Shown here in pieces: positions 21,668 through 31,400 of a stretch of DNA of 64,000 nt. Under the pieces are notes generated by a model, which was not told the DNA's origin, did not search any database, and was given only the letters and a program-made list of their open reading frames with translations. This DNA comes from Fusobacterium gastrosuis. GTDB taxonomy: Bacteria > Fusobacteriota > Fusobacteriia > Fusobacteriales > Fusobacteriaceae. The stretch is taken from positions 1,426,001-1,490,000 of the forward strand of contig NZ_LT607734.1 of assembly GCF_900095285.1 (NCBI RefSeq). Direction: 5' to 3'. How positions within the stretch are numbered: the first letter of the stretch is position 1; every line of letters starts with the position of its first letter. A program made the translations under genes and the position numbers.

Positions 21668-22088
21668 AACTATGGAAATTTTAGAGAAAGTAAAAGAAAT
21701 CTTAAAAAAAGACTTTGAAGATGTTTCTATATCATTTTTAGAAGATGAAATCTTTGATAGTCCTATATTAAATATTATTTCGATAGAACCAGCTAATGAA
21801 AGTTATAGAAGTGTAGGATTAGGAAACTTTGCAGAAAAAGAAATAGATAATATCGTCTTTAATGTTCATCTTATAAGAAAAGAAGAATTTGACGGAGATA
21901 AATCATTAGAAACATTTGTAAATGATAAAGATAAAATAATTGAACTTCTATATTGTGAAGACCTTTTAGGAGTTTATGGAGATTTTAGAAGTTTAAAAAT
22001 TGAAACAGAAGCCTTGAAATTTACTGATGATGAAGTAGCTTTTGATGTGTGGATTTATAGGATAAAAGTATTTGGAGAAATACGATAG
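21660..22088 (+). CDS. Tail terminator/head-tail joining-like protein
   Basis: 142 residues. Alternating strands and helices (ILNIISIEPANESYRS, NIVFNVHLIRKEEFDGD, DDEVAFDVWIYRIKVFGE) resemble tail terminator or minor tail proteins that precede the tube gene. Overlaps the connector gene and leaves 9 bp to the tube gene. Assigned mainly from order. Confidence 0.5.
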   Translation: MIKTMEILEKVKEILKKDFEDVSISFLEDEIFDSPILNIISIEPANESYRSVGLGNFAEKEIDNIVFNVHLIRKEEFDGDKSLETFVNDKDKIIELLYCEDLLGVYGDFRSLKIETEALKFTDDEVAFDVWIYRIKVFGEIR

Positions 22089-22097
22089 GAGGAATAA

Positions 22098-23048
22098 ATG
22101 AATTTAAAAATAGGGATAGGGGTACAAACAGACGCTAAAACAAAAGCTTCTGTTATTACTCAATTAAGAGCAACAGAAAGTAATTTAAAGCCTTTATTTA
22201 ACAAAATAGATTCAGAAGATTACAACGGGTCAGCATATAAAGGAGATAGTGCAGTTGTAGGAGAGAGTGCAAGTGGAAACATAAGTATTCATTTAACGCC
22301 TGAAACTTTAAAATTACTATTTGAGGGATTTGGATATAGGGTAGCTAGTGGAGCAAATGGAGTAGTTGAAGCTGGAACAACAATTACAGAAGTAGCTAAA
22401 GCTATTCAATCAGGGAAAATAGAAAAGTTTTTCACAATAGTTGAACAAAACTTAGAAGATGGTGAAGAAAGAGTTTTAATTGGTTGTCAAATCAATAATA
22501 TAACTTTTGACGCTTCACAAGGTGCTTTTGTCAAGGTTGATTTAGAAGTAATAGGGTATGAACATCAATATGTGGATACATCTATGTCTACAATCAAACC
22601 TTTAACTGATTATGATAAGAGATTAACTTGCGTAGATTCAACATTAAAACTAGCAGATTCTGATATATCTGCAAATACACAAGGGATAAATGTATCTTTA
22701 AATAATAACTTAGAAGCTAAATACGGTCTTGGGTCTAGGTCAGCGACTAGAATAGTGAGAAATGGAAAAATAGAAGCTAAAGCAAATTTAACATTAAACG
22801 CTTATGACAAAGCTATCTATAAAAAAGCTTATCAAAACTTAATAAGTGGAGATACAGCAGAAGCTGTTATAAAGATGGTAACTAAAGATAAAAAAGTTAT
22901 TTTGATGTACTTACATAAATTAGGAACATCAAATGTAGAAATGACTGATAAAAATTCAAGTGGTGGATTAACACAAGAACTTGATATTCAATACGATGTA
23001 GCAAAACAAACACCTATTACATTTGCAATAGGTAATATAACTGATTAA
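22098..23048 (+). CDS. Major tail tube protein
   Basis: 316 residues, AGGAGG site. GIGVQTDAKTKASVITQLRA, YKGDSAVVGESASGNISIHL and the strand-rich remainder (EAKYGLGSRSATRIVRNGKI, ELDIQYDVAKQT) fit tail tube proteins of siphophages, larger than lambda gpV because of an added C-terminal domain. No sheath gene accompanies it, so the tail is non-contractile. Confidence 0.7.
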   Translation: MNLKIGIGVQTDAKTKASVITQLRATESNLKPLFNKIDSEDYNGSAYKGDSAVVGESASGNISIHLTPETLKLLFEGFGYRVASGANGVVEAGTTITEVAKAIQSGKIEKFFTIVEQNLEDGEERVLIGCQINNITFDASQGAFVKVDLEVIGYEHQYVDTSMSTIKPLTDYDKRLTCVDSTLKLADSDISANTQGINVSLNNNLEAKYGLGSRSATRIVRNGKIEAKANLTLNAYDKAIYKKAYQNLISGDTAEAVIKMVTKDKKVILMYLHKLGTSNVEMTDKNSSGGLTQELDIQYDVAKQTPITFAIGNITD

Positions 23049-23066
23049 TAAAAAGGAGATATGAAT

Positions 23067-23453
23067 ATGAAAAGAAGAATAGGAACAGATGAAAATTATA
23101 TAGAGTTTAATGATACTTTAACTTATGGAACAAAGAAAAACTATGAACATAAGAGAAAACCAAACTCATTTAAAATTAATGATGGAGAAGTGGGATTTGA
23201 GTTAAGCCAATCAGATTTTGCTAAATCTCCTGAATTAGTTTTAATAACTGGGTGCTTAACAAAATTAGTAGAAAATGAAAAAGTTCTATTTGATAGAGCA
23301 GGAAATCCAAGAGAACAAATAGCTTATGAAGTTCTTTGTGATGTAGTAGAAAACTCTGAAAATTTAGACAAAATGCTTGAAGAAATTATAGAAAAGAATT
23401 TCAAACCGAAAACACTAATAAAAGAAGCAGTTGATGAAGAAAAAAACGATTAA
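23067..23453 (+). CDS. Tail assembly chaperone (G-like, zero-frame product)
   Basis: 128 residues from the second ATG (23067; GGAG 8 nt upstream, while the first at 23061 is too close). An acidic helical protein ending KEAVDEEKND, without a recognised motif. Identity rests on its place between tube and tape measure, and on the slippery A-AAA-AAC at 23441-23447, six bases before the stop. Confidence 0.7.
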   Translation: MKRRIGTDENYIEFNDTLTYGTKKNYEHKRKPNSFKINDGEVGFELSQSDFAKSPELVLITGCLTKLVENEKVLFDRAGNPREQIAYEVLCDVVENSENLDKMLEEIIEKNFKPKTLIKEAVDEEKND

Positions 23454-23716
23454 AATTTCTTTCGATAGCTTCTGAACATTTTATTAAAAGACTTGAAACA
23501 TCAGAAGATAATCCTGATTATGAAAAAATTCTCAAATATAAAAAACTTATATACGACAACATAGTATATATGCAAAGAGAATCTTTCAGTGGTTATTATT
23601 ACATAGCTTTTCTACCACAAGGCGATATTGGATATGATAATCACGATTGGCGAGTCATAAGAGATTTAGAAGATGTTAAGAATGCGTTGAATGAAGTTTT
23701 ATCACAGAGAAATTAA
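23441..23716 (+). CDS. -1 frameshift extension (T-like part of the tail chaperone)
   Basis: Slipping back one base on AAAAAAC opens a frame from 23447 to the stop at 23714-23716: 89 residues beginning RLKFLSIASEHFIKRLETSE and ending NEVLSQRN. It has no start codon of its own with a ribosome site, and codon use is normal. The fusion product would be about 216 residues. This is the conserved gpG-gpGT arrangement in which the ratio of products guides tape-measure packing. Confidence 0.8.
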   Translation, partial: KKRLKFLSIASEHFIKRLETSEDNPDYEKILKYKKLIYDNIVYMQRESFSGYYYIAFLPQGDIGYDNHDWRVIRDLEDVKNALNEVLSQRN

Positions 23717-23741
23717 AGGAGCTTTTATAGCTCCTTTTATT
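23715..23741 (+). terminator. Terminator-like hairpin between chaperone and tape measure genes
   Basis: AAAGGAGC/GCTCCTTT with a six-base loop, then TTATT. It sits inside the late operon, so it may tune downstream expression or be read through. Confidence 0.5.
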
Positions 23742-23760
23742 GAAGAAAGGGGGTGCAAAA

Positions 23761-26700
23761 ATGGCAAGTATTTCAATGGAAGTTGTATTAAGTGATAAAG
23801 CTAGTCCTGAACTTGATAAAATAGCTAAAGCTTGTGGAATAACTGTTGATAAATTTAAAGAATATGTGAAGCAAGTTGTTGAAGTACAGAAAATGCTTGA
23901 ACCTCATAGTAAAGAAGTACAAAAAGCATTTAAAATAGCTCAATCAGAAGCTGAGAAAGCTCAAAAAGCTATTGAAAAAGAAAATTTAAGAGTAGCAAAA
24001 GAAATTGAAAAAGCTCAAAAAGAATTAGCTAAAGAAAACTTAAAAACAATTAAAGAAGCTGAAAGAGAATTTAAGAGAGTTGAAAAAGAAAAATTAAATG
24101 AAGCTAGAAAATCAGCAAAAGAAGCTGAAATGCTGGCTAAAAATATCGAAAAAGAAAATTTAAAGGCCCTTAAATCAACTGAAAAAGCGACTAAAGAAAT
24201 GAATAAAAAATTAAAAGATAGCTTTAAAGATATTGAGAAAATAGCTAAAAGAACATTCATAACTTTAGGTGGAATTGCTGGATACTCTTTAAAAGGATTT
24301 GCTGACTATGAATATAGCATTAAAAAAATTCAAACTATTTCAAAAGATATTTATGAAAAAATAAGTTCAAAAGTCAGAAAAATGGCTTATGAAACTGGTA
24401 TATCATCAAAAGAATTAGCACAAACTTTATATGATGCAGTACAAGTTATTCAAGATGACCCTAATAAATATACTTTCATGGAAACTGTTTCAAAATTAGC
24501 TAAAGCTGGATTTGCAGAAAGTTCAGACGCAGTGAATTTATTAACTTCTACAATGTTAAGTTATGGGTATGCAGTTAAAGATGCAGAACTTTTATCCAGT
24601 AAGTTTTTAGTTGCTCAAACTAGAGGTAATACGACTATTAAACAATTATCTGATTCACTGGGAACAGTTATGCCTATGGCTAATCAAGTCAATTTATCAT
24701 TTGAAGAAATGCTAGCAACAATAACAACAATGACACTTGGAGGAATAAAAACAGACCAAGCAACAACATTTCTAAATAATATGTTGAAAGAATTAGCTAA
24801 AGCTGATACGGAAGTTAGCAAAACATTCACAAAGATAAATAACGGAATTGATTTTAAAAACTTTTTAACAATGGGTGGAACTGTATTAGAAGCAATCATC
24901 AAACTTGAAGAAGAAGCAAAAAAAGGAAATAAAAGTCTTGTAGATATGTTTGGTAATATTAGGTCAACATTAGGTGCTGGAACTTTATCAAATTTAGCTG
25001 AACCATTTAAAGATATTCTAAAATCCATTTCAGAAACTACAAGAGAACATTTGAATGAAAATTTTAAAGGTATAAACAATGATACTAAAAGTAATTTAGG
25101 CAGATTAAAAGAAACATTATCTCAGTTTTCAAAAGAAATAGGAAATAGAGTAGCTACCGATTTATCGGATTTTTTAAACTTAACTAAAGATATACCTTTT
25201 GATGAAATGTTTAAGAAAGAAAGAATAGATGATATATATGCAACAGGAAAAGCTATTTTTTATGTTGTAGGAAGTATAGAAGCATTAGCATATGCTTTTA
25301 GAGCAGGAGCTATATTAACTAGTGTAAAAACAGTAATAACAGCTCTTGTATCTGCTAACCCTATATTAGCTGGAATATCCGCAACAGTCGGAGGACTAGT
25401 TTATTTATATAATTCATTAAAAAGTGATGACGAAAGAAGTAAAAAGTCGTTAGAGAGCTTAAGAGAAGCAAACTCTGAATGGGAAAATAGAAAAGCGTTG
25501 CTAGAAGCTGTAAAAAAAGATTTGGAAAGTGGAATTATAAATCCAGATTTATTAGTTGTTTCTAAAGATTTTGAAGACTTAAAAGGAAAATTAGAAGAAG
25601 CTAAAAGAATGTTGGAAGAAGCTCCTAATACAGAAGATTTTGAAAAAGTTTTAGCTACTCTTTTAAATGAAGTCAATAAGCTAAATGATGAATTAAATAA
25701 AATGGATGGTAAAGAAATAAATATAAAAATTAATTTAGATGGTTCTGAAATAGGGAATGCACTTTCTGAAACAGTAGGAGTAGCAGGAATAAATGCAATT
25801 AAAGTTGGAGAAATTTATAGAAATTTCAATAATAAAGTTTATAAAGATATATCTTCATTGAGTAGTGCAATTGGAGAAGCTAAGAAACTTGGAGCTGGAG
25901 ATATCACTTTAGACATTATGAAGAAAGGTTTGAAAAATTTAGTAAGTAATAGTAGTAATACTTCTAAAAAAAGTAAAGGCTCAAAATCAAGTTCCGACCC
26001 ATTCAAAGAATTGATTTCAGAGCTAGGGGCAAAAATTAAATTTGAACTTAGCATTGATGATAAAATAGCAAAACTTGAAGAAGCTAAGGGAAGATTTAAA
26101 AAACATATTGATGAAATAAATGTAGCTATAACTAATTTCAAGATTGATGAACTGGGAAGAAAAATATCAGAAGCTTTAGAGGGAGTAAGTTTAGAAAGTC
26201 ATAAATATTCTAAAGATGAAACCATAGCTAAATATGAAAAGGCAAAATCATATTACCTTGAAAAGAAAGCTTTAACAAAAAATAAAGAAGAAGTCGAAAA
26301 AATAGAAAAAGAAATTGAATTAATAGACTTTTCTATATTTAAACAAAACTTTAATGACTTTATTGAAAATATTAAAGAAAAAATAGATGACTTAAAAAAG
26401 AATGATGATATAAAACCAAAAGAAAAGCAAAAGGAAATTAATAAGCTCAAAACTGATTTAGATAATGCTCAAGCATTTTGGAATGAAAATAAAGATAAAG
26501 TAACTGCTGGAGATACAGAAGAAGCCAACAAAGCACTTAAAAATTTAGGAACAGATATAAATGATGTTGAAAAAAGTGTAAAAGGCTCTGGGAAAGATAT
26601 AGTTGACGCTATCAGTAATTTATCAAGTGCTTTTAATAATCTAGGCTCAATAACTGGTAGTAAGACCATAGCTGGTATAGGGGGAACATTAAGTTCAATA

Positions 26701-28479
26701 TCAAATATAGGTTCTGCTATGAAAGGAATTAAAGACGCTGGGGGAATAGGTACGATTTCTGGAATATTTTCAAAAAGTGGTTTTGTTTCTGGAGCTACAT
26801 CATTGGGAGCTTTAGCTGGGGGTGTTGTCGCTGGTATAGGATTAGTATCAACAATAGGCTCTATATTTGGTTCTAGTGGTAAGAAAAAAGCAGCCAAAAT
26901 AGACGCGAACAATAAGGAAAATGAGAATAGATATCAAGAACAAGTTAAGGCAATGCAACAATTAACAGAAGCTTTAAGACAAAATTCAGAAAGAATAAAA
27001 TCGTTTTCAGATAGAATGCTATCAGATATTTCTAAAAATCCAACATTGAAATCAATATTAGGTGGCGAACATAATTTCACAACAATCTATGAAGCGATGT
27101 TACAAGGAAAACATTTTAATGATATTGACGCGATAGAAAAAGGAAGTAAAAAATATAGGTCGGGCTTCAGAAAAAAAAGAAAAGATACTTTTACAGCTGT
27201 AAAAATTGGAGAAACAGAATTATTAAAATATTTAGGTTTTGATAAGACTGAACTAGACTTATTCACGGATGATGAAATGCGTCAACTTAAAGGTGCAATC
27301 CAAAATATAGGACATGAAGATTTAAAGAAAGCAACCAGAAGAAATTTAACTCAATCTACAATCGAAGAATGGAAAGCACAGATAAATGAGTTTGTTGCAC
27401 AGATAGATTATCTGGAAAAAGAAAAAAAAGAACTCTTTAGAGGCTCAACTCTTGAAAGTTTTATAGGTGTTGAATATAAAGCAGAAAAAGAATTGATAGC
27501 AGAATACACAGAACAATTCAAGCAATTAGGGCTTGTCGGAGAACAATATTCTGAAACTATAAAAGAAATGGCTAAAAATAATCAAGTATTCATAACATCT
27601 ATGCAAGATGTAAGAACTAGCACGATTGACGGATTATCTGATGGAACTGGTGGGTTTTTATCATCAATGAAAGGATATTTTGAAAAAATATTTAAAAATG
27701 CTACATCAGTTATTTATGATGTAATGTTTAGTGAATATGATAGTTATTTCAATGAAGTGTACAAAAATATATCTGAAAAATTAGTTGATATAAAAAGAAC
27801 TGGAAAGATTAATTTTAATAATTTATTCGATGATGTAGATTTTAATCAATTAAAACTAGCAGAAATCACGGAAATAGAAGCTAAAAAATCATTAGATACA
27901 TTGAAGTCAGAACTTGTAAATAGTGGAGTAGACATATCTTTAATCAATAAGATTTTACCTAAATCAGATTTTAATGACAGAATAAACGAGCTAAAAAATG
28001 CTTTATCCAATGCTATGAACACTGGATTGACAGATAAATCATTCTTTAGTTTCACAAAAACATTAGGTGAAAGTTTATACGAGAGTATGAAATCATCTTT
28101 AGTAAAAGCATTTAGTGAAAGTTCTTTATATCAAGGAATGATACAAAAATTTATTAAAGCTGAAAATTTTCAAACTAAATTAGAAAGTGCTAAAAGTTTT
28201 AAAGAAGCGTTTTCTATAAGTGAAGAAATCTTAAAGAAATTTGGATACGAACTTGAAGCAAGTGGATATGGTGGTTTTGACGCTATAAATAAAGTTAATA
28301 CACAAGATAATCAACTTGGAAATGCATATTATCAAGACAAAGAAAAAGAAATTAATTTAACATTTAATTTCACATATCAAGGTGATATATACGGATTTGA
28401 TGAATACGAAAATAAAAGTCGTAAGATGTGGCAAGGATTTATGAAAGAATGGCAAAAATTGCCAGTAGCTCAAAGATAG
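23761..28479 (+). CDS. Tail tape measure protein
   Basis: 1572 residues from the ATG at 23761 (AGGGGGTG upstream; an in-frame TTG seven codons earlier overlaps it). Residues ~40-160 are a charged coiled coil (AEKAQKAIEKENLRVAKEIE repeats). Then comes the conserved TMP core (ALAKAGFAESSDAVNLLTST-like segment, SLGTVMPMANQVNLSFEEML, MTLGGIKTDQATTFLNNMLK), and membrane-like glycine-rich spans near residue 1000 (ISGIFSKSGFVSGATSLGAL, GGVVAGIGLVSTIGSIFGSS). Length sets tail length; 1572 residues would give a long tail of roughly 230 nm by the usual 1.5 Å per residue rule. Confidence 0.92.
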   Translation: MASISMEVVLSDKASPELDKIAKACGITVDKFKEYVKQVVEVQKMLEPHSKEVQKAFKIAQSEAEKAQKAIEKENLRVAKEIEKAQKELAKENLKTIKEAEREFKRVEKEKLNEARKSAKEAEMLAKNIEKENLKALKSTEKATKEMNKKLKDSFKDIEKIAKRTFITLGGIAGYSLKGFADYEYSIKKIQTISKDIYEKISSKVRKMAYETGISSKELAQTLYDAVQVIQDDPNKYTFMETVSKLAKAGFAESSDAVNLLTSTMLSYGYAVKDAELLSSKFLVAQTRGNTTIKQLSDSLGTVMPMANQVNLSFEEMLATITTMTLGGIKTDQATTFLNNMLKELAKADTEVSKTFTKINNGIDFKNFLTMGGTVLEAIIKLEEEAKKGNKSLVDMFGNIRSTLGAGTLSNLAEPFKDILKSISETTREHLNENFKGINNDTKSNLGRLKETLSQFSKEIGNRVATDLSDFLNLTKDIPFDEMFKKERIDDIYATGKAIFYVVGSIEALAYAFRAGAILTSVKTVITALVSANPILAGISATVGGLVYLYNSLKSDDERSKKSLESLREANSEWENRKALLEAVKKDLESGIINPDLLVVSKDFEDLKGKLEEAKRMLEEAPNTEDFEKVLATLLNEVNKLNDELNKMDGKEINIKINLDGSEIGNALSETVGVAGINAIKVGEIYRNFNNKVYKDISSLSSAIGEAKKLGAGDITLDIMKKGLKNLVSNSSNTSKKSKGSKSSSDPFKELISELGAKIKFELSIDDKIAKLEEAKGRFKKHIDEINVAITNFKIDELGRKISEALEGVSLESHKYSKDETIAKYEKAKSYYLEKKALTKNKEEVEKIEKEIELIDFSIFKQNFNDFIENIKEKIDDLKKNDDIKPKEKQKEINKLKTDLDNAQAFWNENKDKVTAGDTEEANKALKNLGTDINDVEKSVKGSGKDIVDAISNLSSAFNNLGSITGSKTIAGIGGTLSSISNIGSAMKGIKDAGGIGTISGIFSKSGFVSGATSLGALAGGVVAGIGLVSTIGSIFGSSGKKKAAKIDANNKENENRYQEQVKAMQQLTEALRQNSERIKSFSDRMLSDISKNPTLKSILGGEHNFTTIYEAMLQGKHFNDIDAIEKGSKKYRSGFRKKRKDTFTAVKIGETELLKYLGFDKTELDLFTDDEMRQLKGAIQNIGHEDLKKATRRNLTQSTIEEWKAQINEFVAQIDYLEKEKKELFRGSTLESFIGVEYKAEKELIAEYTEQFKQLGLVGEQYSETIKEMAKNNQVFITSMQDVRTSTIDGLSDGTGGFLSSMKGYFEKIFKNATSVIYDVMFSEYDSYFNEVYKNISEKLVDIKRTGKINFNNLFDDVDFNQLKLAEITEIEAKKSLDTLKSELVNSGVDISLINKILPKSDFNDRINELKNALSNAMNTGLTDKSFFSFTKTLGESLYESMKSSLVKAFSESSLYQGMIQKFIKAENFQTKLESAKSFKEAFSISEEILKKFGYELEASGYGGFDAINKVNTQDNQLGNAYYQDKEKEINLTFNFTYQGDIYGFDEYENKSRKMWQGFMKEWQKLPVAQR

Positions 28480-28488
28480 GGGGATTTA

Positions 28489-31400
28489 ATGAAAATATCA
28501 ACATTGCAATATAAAGGCTATTCAGCAAAAATATTCAATATATCTAAAAATGAGGATATTTCAGATATGATTGGGGAGTGCAATATCGCTCTCCCTAATT
28601 CCTCTTTGATTTCAAGTTTAGAAGCAAAATTCAATACAGAAACTAAACTTATAGATGAAGAAAACGAAATATCTATACAGGTTTTAGATGAAGTTAAAAA
28701 TATTATTTATTCATTGCAAGGAAAAGCAAAAATAAATAAAAGAACAAAAAGCTATACAGGAAATGAAACATGGGAATATTCAGTTAAGGATAGCTATGAA
28801 AAATTATTTGAAAAAGTGCTTACAGAAAATAAAGTTTATCATAATTTGTTTATGTGTAATGAAAATGATAAAAATAATTCTTTACTACACATCATAGCTG
28901 AAAATTTAGGATTTAAAGAGAATGAAATTGACTTTGTGAACTTAGTTTATGAGAATGGAGAATTTATAAGAGTACCATTTGTTTATTTAGAAGAAAATTC
29001 AAGATGGATAGACATTTTACAGACATATATTGAAGCAAGCAACGGAATTTTGTATGTTAAGAATAAAAAATTATTTTTTAGACCTTGTAATTTCAATATT
29101 AACAGTGCTTTAAGTTTAGATAGGACTAATATTATCACTAGTATAGAAGAGGTTAGAAAAGAAGTTTTACAAAATGGTATAAAAGTTCCTTATGATAGAT
29201 TTGAATTAGGAGAAAATCAGACAGTTTTTAACATAAAAAATAAGATTATAGTTGATGAAAATACTAATAAAGATACAGAAGTTCCAACTATGAGAATTAA
29301 TTATATAACATCTGCTGTAAATGAACCAACATTAACAAAAGCAACTGCATATTATTTTACATCTGATGACCCTAGTACAATGACTATGATTGAATTAGTA
29401 GAAAATACACATTATGTAGTTGAAAGTTGGAAAGAAACAGGTTGTGAAGTAAAATTCTATAATCCTCTTAGATATAAGTTATACATTGATAATTTTGAAA
29501 TTAAAGGAAGTCCTTTAACTAAATATGAAGATAATGAAATTAATATAACTTTTAAAACAGTTGAAAAAAATCAAGAGAATTTTATAACTAAATTTAAAAA
29601 TAGGCTAATACAAACAAAAAAACAAGCTATTTTTTTAAGTAAATCAGCAATGAAAAGAGAAATCAGCAATAGCTATGAATATAATTTCAATACAAAATTT
29701 TTACCTAATTTAGAGATTGGACAAATTTATAATTTCACTCTTGATGATATAGATACTCTTATAGAAATAGAAAGTATAAATATTTCATTAAAAACAGCAG
29801 ATTTTAGAATGTCTGTTAAAGCTAGAGAAATAAAAAATGAGCTAGAAGAAATTAAAGTAAATGCTAAACTATCTGGAAACTCAAATACTCAATATATAGA
29901 CTTATCTAGCATAGAAAAAGAATTAGCTGAGAATAAGCAAGAGTTAAGCTCGATAAAAAGTAGCTTTGAGAGTTTAGAACAAAGTATACAAGATAGTAAA
30001 ACTAAAATATATACTTTAAAGCCAGCAATTAGTAGCTTAACAGATAGTAATATCGGAGATATGTATATTTCTGATAGTTCTGCTGAAATTTTAGTAAAAG
30101 AAAATAATAGTCTTGTATGGAAGCCGATTACAGATAGTTCTGTTAGAGCTGATTTGAATGAGTATATAAAATCTAACGACGCTAAAGTAATTGATATTGT
30201 GTATCAAAACACAGAGCCTGAAAATCCAAAAAATGGGGATATTTGGATAGATACAGGTAATGACGGAATTTGGAAAAGATATACAAATAATGCTTGGGTA
30301 CAAATTGACGAAAGCATAAGAACGGCAATAGCAAATGCAAATACAAATATTGTTGAGATAGAAAAAAAAATAAAAACTATCAACAATACTATTGATAATA
30401 AGATTCTAGCTAAAGCATTTGTACAAGAGGAACAACCAACAAGTGGAATGAAAAATCACGATATTTGGTATAAACCAAGTAATAACACATTTAAAAAATG
30501 GTTGAATAACAGATGGAATACTGCAACGGAAGATGATATTTTTCCGGCATTAAGGCATTATGTAAGTTTGGCAACAGCACAGCTTGATATAGGAAAAAGA
30601 ATTGACGGAGTAGATGAAAAAGCTGGAATGTTCTTAACTAATAACAATACAAAGTTTGGTGCTAAAAATGGAACTTTAGCAGAAGTGAGTTTGTCAAAGA
30701 CAGGAGAAATATTAATAAAGAATGCCAATAACTTAATCCAATGGAATGTTAAAGACCCTACAAGTAATAAGATGCAATCAAGGTTTTTGATGGGTGTACA
30801 AAATGTTGATACAGTTCCAGCAGAAACATATTTCAAAGTAGGCGATGAAGCAACAGGCTTTAGTTTAGAGCTTAAAAAGGGAAGTTCAGTAGCAAAGTTA
30901 GACGGACAGGACTTGAAGACTAAGCTAGGGAATGTTGATAAGGACATTAACAATCTCTCTAAAGGCATTGGAGATAGCTTGAATACGGCTAAGTCTTATG
31001 CTGATACTAAGAAAACTGAAGCGATAAATTCATCTAAGACATATTCCGATACTAAAAAAACAGAAGCAATAAATAGTGCTAACGGATATACAAATACTAA
31101 GAAATCTGAAATTGATAAGGAAATAGGGAACTTATCTAAAGGTATATCAGATAGTTTAAATACAGCTAAAGGATATGCTGACAGTAAAAAAACTGAAATA
31201 GAAAATAGCCTTAAAAAAGAAATTACTTTTGAAGTTGGTGGGGAAGCAGATAAATATTACCCAGTACTATTTAATTCTACTAATAAGCAATGCAGGTTAA
31301 TAATATATAGAAATTATAATGAGAAAGCTCCTAATTCTTGGAATACTGCAACTCATAAAGGGGCATTATTCTTAGAATTGACTACTAATTTTTATGGAAG

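Noticed and set aside
23740..28479. Several long leftward frames opposite the tape measure gene
   Set aside because: Shadows of a lysine/glutamate-rich coiled coil, without ribosome sites and rich in Ser/Phe/Leu as expected of antisense frames.
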